DNA of 5,606 bases, from the NCBI GenBank assembly GCA_030613045.1, contig JAUWMS010000215.1:1-5606 (forward strand), read 5' to 3'. The notes beneath the pieces are model-generated. The model saw only the letters and a list, made by a program, of their open reading frames with translations, had not been told where the DNA came from and searched no databases. The stretch comes from Candidatus Latescibacterota bacterium (lineage in GTDB: Bacteria; Latescibacterota; 4484-107). Made by a program: the position numbers and the translations under genes. Below are positions 1 to 5,466 of this stretch, piece after piece; position 1 is the stretch's first letter; each line of letters starts with the position of its first letter.

Positions 1-1140
1 GAAACTGAGGATGGCCACAGCGCGCTGAAGGCGCTGCATGAAGCCCGGACATCCGCCGATCCCTTCCACCTGGCGATTCTCGACATGCAGATGCCAGAAA
101 TGGACGGGGAAATGCTGGGCACCACGATCAAGGCCGATCCCGCGCTTTCGGGCACGGTGCTGGTGCTGATGAGTTCGATGGGCGAGCGAGGCGACTTTCC
201 ACGGTGCAGGGAGATCGGGTTTGCGGGCTATCTCAGCAAGCCCGTACGTCAGTCCCGTCTTTACAACGTCCTGATGGAAGCGATGAGCAAAGAAGCGCCC
301 GCTGAGGTCGAGGCGCCTGAATCCCGGGCGGAATCCGCGTCGGCTCCCGCCATCGAAGCAGGCACGAATGGGAGGCTGCGCATTCTGCTGGCGGAAGACA
401 ACGCCATCAACCAGAAGCTGGCCATCCTTCTTCTCGAAAAGAAAGGCTGGCGCGTAACAGCCGTTTCGGACGGGAAAAAGGCGCTGCAAGCCTTGGAATC
501 CGCGTCCTTCGATCTGATTCTGATGGACGTGCAGATGCCGGAGATGGGCGGCTTCGAGGCCACCGAGACGATCCGGGAAAAAGAAAACGGGACCGGCGCG
601 CACATCCCCATTATTGCGATGACAGCCCATGCCATGAAGGGGGATAAGGAGAAGTGTCTCAAAGCGGACATGGACGACTACGTGGCCAAACCCATAGATC
701 CGAAGGGACTTTACGCAACCATCGAGCGGATGATGGCCGGGAAGCCTCAGCCTCCCGCGGGTTTGGAACCTGCGGGAGGTTCTAAGGTTGACAACCCGCG
801 GGAGGTTGCTCAACTCGATCTCTCCACCGTTATGGAAGCCGTGGATGGGGACAAAGAACTGATAAAGGAATTGGCGGCGACCTTCGTGGAGGACAGTGCG
901 CGCCAGCTTGAGGAACTCCTGGAATCGCTCGAAAACGGCGATTCCGAACAGATCGAGCAGAGGGCGCACCGCCTCAAGGGGGCGGTGGGCAACTTCGGAG
1001 CCGGGATGGCCTACGACTTGGCCTACGAACTCGAAAACAGAGGCCGGGAGTCCCGATTGAACGGAGCCATCCAAGTCTATCGAAAACTCGAACAGGAGAT
1101 GGAGCGGGTAAAAGCCTATCTGTCGAAACCCGGATGGTAA
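1..1140 (+). CDS. Hybrid sensor histidine kinase, C-terminal part (REC-REC-HPt), 5'-truncated by window
   Basis: The reading frame is open from base 1, so the true start and the sensor/kinase core lie upstream; 379 residues are visible. Receiver 1 (about residues 1-98) has its phosphoacceptor Asp28 in LDMQMPEMDG (codon 82-84), SS at the switch position and Lys80 in SKPV. After an Ala/Glu-rich linker, receiver 2 (about 126-250) has the acidic pair in LLAEDNAINQ, Asp176 in LMDVQMPEM (526-528) and Lys230 in AKPID (688-690). A Pro/Gly linker leads to an HPt domain (about 270-375) with the phosphorylatable His323 in AHRLKGAVGNFG (967-969). This is the BarA-like order found in tripartite kinases that run a multistep His-Asp-His-Asp phosphorelay, usually at the inner membrane. 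All visible phosphorylation residues are intact. The second linker carries an unusual palindrome (751-807). The stop TAA is 15 bases before the next gene, so co-transcription is likely. The sensed signal cannot be inferred. Confidence 0.95.
   Translation, partial: ETEDGHSALKALHEARTSADPFHLAILDMQMPEMDGEMLGTTIKADPALSGTVLVLMSSMGERGDFPRCREIGFAGYLSKPVRQSRLYNVLMEAMSKEAPAEVEAPESRAESASAPAIEAGTNGRLRILLAEDNAINQKLAILLLEKKGWRVTAVSDGKKALQALESASFDLILMDVQMPEMGGFEATETIREKENGTGAHIPIIAMTAHAMKGDKEKCLKADMDDYVAKPIDPKGLYATIERMMAGKPQPPAGLEPAGGSKVDNPREVAQLDLSTVMEAVDGDKELIKELAATFVEDSARQLEELLESLENGDSEQIEQRAHRLKGAVGNFGAGMAYDLAYELENRGRESRLNGAIQVYRKLEQEMERVKAYLSKPGW
751..807. repeat. Palindromic element inside the coding linker of the hybrid kinase
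   Basis: A perfect 13-base inverted repeat (CCTCCCGCGGGTT at 751-763, AACCCGCGGGAGG at 793-805) lies within the kinase reading frame between receiver 2 and the HPt domain. Nested inside are GAACC/GGTTC (766-770, 778-782) and the palindrome GGTTGACAACC (786-796). The 10-mer GCGGGAGGTT occurs twice, at 772-781 and 798-807. The stretch encodes a Pro/Gly-rich linker and keeps the frame. The density of symmetry is far above chance for coding DNA, so it may be an extragenic palindrome inserted in frame. No second copy is in this window to prove mobility. Confidence 0.65.
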
Positions 1141-1155
1141 AGCAGAGGAAAACTT

Positions 1156-1589
1156 ATGAGCATACTCATCGTCGAGGACGATCCGGTCAGTTCAAGAATA
1201 CTGGAACTCCATCTTCGGGGGCATGGCTATCAGACCATCGCGGCGCGAACAGGAAAGGAGGCCCTGGAGTGTCTGTCCTCCACCCCGGATATTCAACTTA
1301 TCATGGCGGACATCATGATGCCGGAAATGAACGGATTGGAACTCCTCGGCAAAATCAGGGAACACCCCGAATGGGAAGAGATTCCAGTCGTTATGTGCAC
1401 GGCCCTCGCGGATCCAAAGACGGTCGAAAAGGCGGCCGAACTGGGATGCAGACACTATGTTACCAAGCCGATACACGTAGGACCGATGCTGCGAAAAGTT
1501 CATGAGGCGCTGGAAGAAGAGATGGAAAAAACAGGGGGTTCGGGATCCCGAAGGAATCCTCCATCCGAGGACGATAAGAGAGGTGATGC

Positions 1590-1593
<4 letters not shown>
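1156..1593 (+). CDS. Single-domain response regulator (CheY-like receiver)
   Basis: This 145-residue protein is essentially one receiver domain. The acidic pocket is Glu7-Asp8-Asp9 in ILIVEDDP, the phosphoacceptor is Asp52 in IMADIMMPEMNG, the switch Thr82 lies in VVMCTALAD and the conserved Lys104 in VTKPI. Residues 1-120 form the domain; the last 25 or so (GGSGSRRNPPSEDDKRGDA) are polar and probably disordered, with no output domain. ATG 1156 is chosen because AGAGGAA (1144-1150) sits five bases before it and translation begins directly at the receiver's first strand. The gene starts 15 bases after the hybrid kinase stop and overlaps the next receiver gene by 4 bases. The likely role is a phosphate shuttle or protein-interaction regulator taking phosphate from the upstream HPt domain; that partnership is inferred from gene order. 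Confidence 0.95.
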
Positions 1594-2213
<620 letters not shown>

Positions 2214-2229
2214 GGAAAACGTGGTGATT

Positions 2230-2321
2230 GACTCCTGAATTCAGAATCCAGGAGTCAGAATCCAGAATTTGGAAAAGCTACTCCCGACTTCTGGCTCCTG
2301 AATTCTGACTCCTGACTTCTG
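2230..2321. repeat. Cluster of inverted repeats between signalling genes
   Basis: The 152-base gap between the four-cysteine regulator and the fused regulator-kinase is largely built from variants of CTCCTGAATTC and GGAGTCAGAAT. GACTCCTG (2230-2237) and CAGGAGTC (2249-2256) form a hairpin with an 11-base loop. CAGGAGTCAGAAT (2249-2261) is perfectly complementary to ATTCTGACTCCTG (2302-2314); the arms extend to 18 of 20 matches over 2242-2261 and 2302-2321. No T-run follows, so this is not a canonical terminator. It resembles a dispersed extragenic repeat and could stabilise or attenuate the transcript. I see no gene and no convincing promoter in the gap. Confidence 0.75.
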
Positions 2322-2365
2322 CTTCTCACGCTTTACAAACTCCGTTTTTCAAATCTCACAGAGTA

Positions 2366-3613
2366 ATGAGTAACCCTATGAAAAAACACAAAGTTCTTTT
2401 AGTGGACGATGAGGTGAATATCCTGAAGGCATTGCGGAGAACACTGTCTCGGGAGCCGTGTGAGCTCTTTACCGCCTCGGGCGGATCCGAGGGGGTGCGG
2501 ATCATGGAAAAGCATCCCATAGATCTGGTGGTCTCCGATCAAATGATGCCGGGCATGACGGGTGTGGCGTTTCTTCAGCAGATCCGGAAACGCTGGCCGG
2601 ATACGATCCGGATCATGTTGACCGGACAAAGCAATATAGATGCCGCGGTGAGCGCGATCAACGATGGCGAGGTCTATCGCTTTCTGACCAAGCCCATCGA
2701 AAACGAGGACTTCCGGATGACGATCCGGAGCGCCCTGCGCCACCGGGATCTGATCCAGGAAAATCGGCGATTGATGGAGCGGATAGAGCGACAGAATACG
2801 CAACTTATGGAATGGAACGAACACTTGGAGGAGCGGGTCAGAGAGCGTACGGAGGCGTTGAGCAAATCCGAAGAAAAACGCAGGGAGATGGAGTTGGAGC
2901 TGCTTCAGCAGGCCAAGCTGGCGGACATCGGGATGCTCGCATCGGGCATCGCGCATAATCTGAAAAATCCACTGACCGTGCTCAGCGGGCGTCTGCAGTT
3001 GATACAGCGGATAAATCCGGATATTGAGAAGGAGAAGGTGGACATAATGCTCCGTCAGGTGGACGCGATGAACAGCATCATTGAAAATATGATGCACAAG
3101 AGCCGTCAGGAACAAGAACAGGACGAACAGCTATTGGATTTGAATAAGCTGCTCAGCGATGAACTCACGTTCTTTGAGGCCAACCTGGAGTTCAAGCATA
3201 AGATCAATAAGGAATATCACTTCGCGGAAAATCTACCCGCCATCCGGGGCGTGTACAGCGATTTTTCTCAGAGTTTGATGAACATGGTGAAAAACGCGAT
3301 GGATGCGATGCACGACTCAAAGGAGAAAAAACTGACCGTGCGGACAGACGTTGAGGATGGGTTCATTCGCATCGTCCTCTCCGATACGGGCTGCGGCATT
3401 CCTCAAGCGCATATTCCCAAGCTCTTCAGCCCCTTTTTTACCACGAAGCCAGTGTCCGGAAAGCAGCAGGGCGACGAGCCCACAGGCACGGGCTTGGGAC
3501 TCTCCAGCGCGTATCAGTTGCTGTCGCCGTATGGAGCGAAGATCGCGGTGGAAAGTGAGGAAGGGGAGGGGACGACGTTTACGGTGAGGATTCCTTTGGA
3601 ACGGGAGGCGTAG
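2366..3613 (+). CDS. Fused response regulator / histidine kinase (REC-coiled coil-HisKA-HATPase)
   Basis: This 415-residue soluble protein has no membrane segment. The N-terminal receiver (about 7-128) has Asp14-Asp15, phosphoacceptor Asp58 in VSDQMMPGMTG, Thr86 in MLTGQ and Lys109 in LTKPI. A charged coiled coil (about 130-185) follows. The dimerisation and phosphoacceptor domain carries His197 in GIAHNLKNPL, and the ATPase domain carries N-box Asn306/Asn310 (NMVKNAMDA), G1 DTGCGIP (340-346), F-box FSPFFTTK and G2 GTGLGLS (374-380). All catalytic boxes are present. The residue after the phospho-His is Asn, not the usual Glu or Asp. It probably autophosphorylates in response to the state of its own receiver, which would link it to the upstream phosphorelay. 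ATG 2366 has only a weak ribosome site (GAG at 2361-2363); ATG 2378 is an alternative start four codons later. It ends 84 bases before a hairpin-plus-T terminator. Confidence 0.94.
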   Translation: MSNPMKKHKVLLVDDEVNILKALRRTLSREPCELFTASGGSEGVRIMEKHPIDLVVSDQMMPGMTGVAFLQQIRKRWPDTIRIMLTGQSNIDAAVSAINDGEVYRFLTKPIENEDFRMTIRSALRHRDLIQENRRLMERIERQNTQLMEWNEHLEERVRERTEALSKSEEKRREMELELLQQAKLADIGMLASGIAHNLKNPLTVLSGRLQLIQRINPDIEKEKVDIMLRQVDAMNSIIENMMHKSRQEQEQDEQLLDLNKLLSDELTFFEANLEFKHKINKEYHFAENLPAIRGVYSDFSQSLMNMVKNAMDAMHDSKEKKLTVRTDVEDGFIRIVLSDTGCGIPQAHIPKLFSPFFTTKPVSGKQQGDEPTGTGLGLSSAYQLLSPYGAKIAVESEEGEGTTFTVRIPLEREA

Positions 3614-3665
3614 AGCACGGAGCGCATAGGGATCTGGTTCGATTTGCCGGATGGGGCACCGGAAC

Positions 3666-3696
3666 AGATGTGGCGTGGCTCAACTCCGCCACATCT
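3666..3696. repeat. Hairpin AGATGTGGCG/CGCCACATCT, first half of a double palindrome
   Basis: AGATGTGGCG (3666-3675) and CGCCACATCT (3687-3696) form a perfect 10-base-pair stem with an 11-base loop. It stands one base before the terminator hairpin at 3698. The head-to-tail pairing of two strong, unrelated palindromes resembles bacterial interspersed mosaic elements; whether this one is dispersed in the genome cannot be seen here. Confidence 0.75.
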
Positions 3697-3697
3697 A

Positions 3698-3731
3698 TAG
3701 CCCACGACTTGAAGTCGTGGGCTACTTTTTT
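3698..3731 (+). terminator. Rho-independent terminator after the signalling operon
   Basis: TAGCCCACGACTT (3698-3710) is perfectly complementary to AAGTCGTGGGCTA (3712-3724). This gives a GC-rich stem of up to 13 pairs, realistically with a 5-7 base loop, followed after one C by six Ts (3726-3731). It lies about 85 bases after the fused regulator-kinase stop and should end that transcript. The stem sequence resembles a dispersed palindrome recalled from many bacterial genomes, so it may be a repeat that doubles as a terminator. Confidence 0.82.
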
Positions 3732-3801
3732 GGTTTCGCCCGGATTCGCTCGGAAAGGGAAAAATACAAGGATCCCCCCTACTTCATTTTCAGAAAAACA
3801 C

Positions 3802-3830
3802 TTGATTTTCAGAGATCCATGTAGTACTTT
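3802..3830 (+). promoter_or_regulatory. Possible weak sigma-70 promoter for the esterase gene
   Basis: TTGATT (3802-3807) and TACTTT (3825-3830) are separated by 17 bases in an AT-rich patch after the upstream terminator and about 65 bases before the esterase start. The -10 match is poor. A promoter is expected here because the terminator separates this gene from the operon, but this exact placement is tentative. The rest of the 280-base gap (3614-3893) holds the two hairpins described separately and nothing else I can name. Confidence 0.25.
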
Positions 3831-3879
3831 TGCGGTGAAGCGCGATCAGCAAATCGCTTGTCCCATCCGCCCGGATCAG

Positions 3880-3885
3880 AAAGGA
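3880..3885 (+). promoter_or_regulatory. Ribosome binding site fixing the esterase start at ATG 3894
   Basis: AAAGGA lies eight bases before ATG 3894. It decides the start against the in-frame TTG at 3858, which has no Shine-Dalgarno sequence and would add 12 residues absent from the usual N-terminus of the family. Confidence 0.75.
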
Positions 3886-3893
3886 AATCAACC

Positions 3894-4853
3894 ATGCCTA
3901 TCGTAGATATGCCCTTAGAAGAATTGAAAACGTACCAGGGAACCAATCCCAGACCCGACGATCTGGACTCGTTCTGGGAGGTCGCGCTTACGGAAATGCG
4001 GGAGACCGATCCCGAGGTGACCCTGCTTCCGAGCGACTTTCAAGCGCCCTTTGCGGATTGCTTCGATCTGTTTTTTACCGGCGTGCGCGGCGCCAGAATA
4101 CACGCCAAGTACATCCGGCCCACCAATATCGAAACGCCCCATCCTGCCGTGCTCCAATTTCACGGATACTCCGGAAACAGCGGCGCGTGGTGCGACAAGC
4201 TGGGCTACGTGGGTCTTGGGGCTTCCGTGGCAGCGATGGACTGTCGCGGGCAGGCCGGGCAATCGGAGGACACCGGGGGCGTGAAGGGAAATACCCTGCG
4301 CGGGCATATCATCCGGGGTCTCGACGACACGCCCGAAAATCTTCTTTTTCGGCATATCTTTCTGGATACCGCCCAGCTTGCGCGTATCGTGATGAGCTTT
4401 CCCGAGGTGGCAAAAGACCGCGTGGGCGCGATGGGCGGATCCCAGGGAGGCGGGCTTACCCTGGCCTGCGCCTCCCTGGAGCCCGGCATCAAGCGTCTTG
4501 CGCCGGTTTACCCGTTTCTGTCCGACTACAAACGCGTCTGGGAAATGGATCTTTCGCTGCATGCGTACGAAGAACTCCGAACCTTCTTCCGAATGTTCGA
4601 TCCAAGACATGAACGCGAGCAGGAAATTTTTACCCGTCTCGGATACATTGACGTGCAGCATCTAACCGAGCGCATCCGGGGCGAGGTGATGATCGGCGTC
4701 GGACTTATGGACGAGATCTGCCCGCCTTCCACACAATTTGCCGCGTATAATAAGATCAAGGCACCGAAAAAAATGATCCTTTATCCCGATTTCGGACACG
4801 AAGCCCTGCCGGATTTCGGGGATGCCACGTTTCAATTCATGGCGGGCCTGTGA
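3894..4853 (+). CDS. Carbohydrate esterase family 7: acetyl xylan esterase / cephalosporin-C deacetylase
   Basis: This 319-residue alpha/beta hydrolase matches the usual CE7 length of about 320. The three CE7 signature motifs are present: RGQ (Arg118-Gln120), GGSQGG with nucleophile Ser183, and GHE with catalytic His302. Asp273 in GVGLMDEICPPST completes the triad. HGYSG (90-94), with Tyr92, and Gln184 match the expected oxyanion-hole positions. The N-terminus (MPIVDMPLEELKTYQG) is typical of the family and has no signal peptide, so the enzyme should act in the cytoplasm. CE7 enzymes remove acetyl groups from imported acetylated xylo-oligosaccharides and also deacetylate cephalosporin C in vitro; Bacillus subtilis Cah is the reference member. 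They usually form hexamers. The gene stands alone, after a terminator and before a repeat-rich stretch, with no neighbouring xylan genes in view. The true substrate is therefore open. Confidence 0.93.
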   Translation: MPIVDMPLEELKTYQGTNPRPDDLDSFWEVALTEMRETDPEVTLLPSDFQAPFADCFDLFFTGVRGARIHAKYIRPTNIETPHPAVLQFHGYSGNSGAWCDKLGYVGLGASVAAMDCRGQAGQSEDTGGVKGNTLRGHIIRGLDDTPENLLFRHIFLDTAQLARIVMSFPEVAKDRVGAMGGSQGGGLTLACASLEPGIKRLAPVYPFLSDYKRVWEMDLSLHAYEELRTFFRMFDPRHEREQEIFTRLGYIDVQHLTERIRGEVMIGVGLMDEICPPSTQFAAYNKIKAPKKMILYPDFGHEALPDFGDATFQFMAGL

Positions 4854-4874
4854 GTGGAAAAAAGCAGTTTCCAC
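4854..4874 (+). repeat. Hairpin directly after the esterase stop codon
   Basis: GTGGAAA (4854-4860) and TTTCCAC (4868-4874) make a perfect 7-base-pair stem with a 7-base loop, starting at the base after the TGA. No T-run follows, so it is not a canonical Rho-independent terminator. It could protect the 3' end of the mRNA or assist termination. By length alone it could be chance. Confidence 0.45.
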
Positions 4875-4941
4875 CGCAAAGACGCAGAGGCCGCGGAGAA
4901 AACCAACGGGCAAGGTTTTGAAGCGCTCTGTGTCTCTGCGG
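4874..4941. repeat. Imperfect inverted repeat CCGCAAAGACGCAGAG / CTCTGTGTCTCTGCGG
   Basis: The arms at 4874-4889 and 4926-4941 are complementary at 14 of 16 positions, with a 36-base centre. The left arm continues with a second copy-like stretch (GCCGCGGAGAAA). This CCGCAAAGACGCAGAG type of sequence is a dispersed non-coding repeat in my recollection of environmental genomes. No gene is present here. Confidence 0.65.
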
Positions 4942-4970
4942 CGAGAAGATGAAAACGATTTAGTCCAATC

Positions 4971-5100
4971 AGCCACTTGCAAAAGTCCGAAAAACAAGAA
5001 GATGCCACTGAGCTTTTGGCGACAAAACGGCTTTATTATTGTCATTGCGAGGCACGAAGCTCCGAAGCAATCTCATCTGAGAATAGTTTTGCAAGTGGCT
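4971..5100. repeat. 130-base element with perfect 14-base terminal inverted repeats (MITE-like)
   Basis: AGCCACTTGCAAAA (4971-4984) is the exact reverse complement of TTTTGCAAGTGGCT (5087-5100). The interior holds a TTTTG-GCGA-CAAAA mini-hairpin (5014-5027) and the REP-like palindrome at 5041-5073. There is no credible coding sequence. The size, terminal inverted repeats and structured centre fit a small non-autonomous element, or alternatively a composite REP or a structured RNA. Directly abutting target-site duplications are not seen: the flanks read CCAATC on the left and CCAACA on the right, sharing only CCAA, and out of register. Mobility is therefore unproven. Confidence 0.6.
5041..5073. 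repeat. REP-like palindrome (GTCATTGCGAGG...GAAGCAATCTC)
   Basis: ATTGC (5044-5048) and GCAAT (5067-5071) frame a partly self-complementary core containing CGAAGCTCCGAAG. I recall the general form GTCATTGCGAGG-variable-CGAAGCAATCTC as a widespread dispersed extragenic palindrome in several bacterial phyla, often present in many copies. It is nested in the larger inverted-repeat element. Confidence 0.7.
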
Positions 5101-5123
5101 CCAACAACTCAGGCAGGCACACC

Positions 5124-5161
5124 AAAGGGCCATCGGAAATCCATCCGATGGCCCTTTTATT
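5124..5161 (+). terminator. Strong Rho-independent terminator
   Basis: AAAGGGCCATCGGA (5124-5137) pairs perfectly with TCCGATGGCCCTTT (5144-5157) around a 6-base loop, and the T-rich stretch TTTTATT follows. It could end transcription from the esterase side, about 270 bases after that stop, or end a small RNA from the preceding element. It also shields the promoter at 5211. Because the stem starts with AAA, it may work weakly in both directions. Confidence 0.85.
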
Positions 5162-5210
5162 CCCCCCGACCATTCCAAACGCGAATAGGCAGGTTTCATC
5201 ATTTTTTTTC

Positions 5211-5238
5211 TTGACAAAAATCTTCAAGGGGTTATATT
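5211..5238 (+). promoter_or_regulatory. Near-consensus sigma-70 promoter
   Basis: TTGACA (5211-5216, six of six) and TATATT (5233-5238, five of six) are separated by 16 bases and preceded by a T-rich tract (5202-5209). The predicted transcript begins near 5245, about 220 bases before the RhuM-family start. It lies directly after a strong terminator, so it opens a new transcription unit covering the HsdR-like fragment and the RhuM-family gene. Confidence 0.85.
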
Positions 5239-5250
5239 CAACTCTATGTA

Positions 5251-5313
5251 CTGCACGGTTGTCTGATTTCTGTCGGGCGGAACGAGTCCGAAATCCAGAA
5301 CAAAGCCGTGCGG
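5251..5313 (+). other. Potential structured leader (nested stems) just after the promoter
   Basis: CTGCACGG (5251-5258) can pair with CCGTGCGG (5306-5313), with one G-T wobble. Inside it, GATTTC (5265-5270) pairs with GAAATC (5290-5295), leaving a G-rich internal loop. Both stems fall within the first 70 bases of the predicted transcript. It matches no riboswitch or ribozyme I recognise, and such short stems can arise by chance. Confidence 0.3.
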
Positions 5314-5334
5314 CTGCAACCTGTCGAAGAGACG

Positions 5335-5457
5335 TTGCGCTCCCCTCACAGGATAGCCAAATCCGAAATAGAAAAAGTCGCTATCGAACTCCTTGAAAGG
5401 CAGGGCTGCCAATACATCTACGCATCTTCCATCGCCCCGGACAGCAAGAAATCGTGA
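5335..5457 (+). pseudogene. Truncated HsdR-like N-terminal fragment (type I restriction enzyme R subunit)
   Basis: The frame is open from 5215 to the TGA at 5455-5457 but contains no ATG; TTG 5335 is a possible start with a weak GAAGAGA upstream, and GTG 5308 is an alternative. The 40 residues from 5335 include KSEIEKVAIELLERQG and CQYIYASSIAPDS. These resemble the opening of type I restriction R subunits, where a motif of the kind Ser-Glu-x2-x-x-Ala-x2-x-Leu-Glu-x2-Gly-Tyr is followed by a Tyr-x2-Gly-x-x-Ile-Ala-Pro-Asp segment. The match stops right after IAPDS, 19 bases before the next start, so nuclease and helicase domains are absent. I read it as a remnant joined to the RhuM-family gene, but a real short peptide or chance similarity is possible. 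Confidence 0.45.
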
Positions 5458-5466
5458 GGAATTTAG

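Noticed and set aside
2332..2360. Promoter TTTACA upstream of the fused regulator-kinase
   Set aside because: No acceptable -10 box lies 16-18 bases downstream.
3858..3893. Upstream TTG start adding 12 residues to the esterase
   Set aside because: TTG 3858 has no ribosome site, whereas ATG 3894 has AAAGGA eight bases upstream and gives the usual CE7 N-terminus.
4961..5110. Target-site duplication flanking the 130-base element
   Set aside because: The flanks share only CCAA in different register, so it cannot be called a duplication.
5260..5300. Hammerhead ribozyme-like string (CTGATTT...CGAGTCCGAAATC)
   Set aside because: The required CTGANGA core is absent (CTGATTT here), and the stems do not form the three-way junction.
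4977..5396. Open frame of 139 codons across the repeat region
   Set aside because: It runs through the inverted-repeat element, the terminator and the promoter. Its peptide (for example CHCEARSSEAIS) is the translation of a REP-like repeat.
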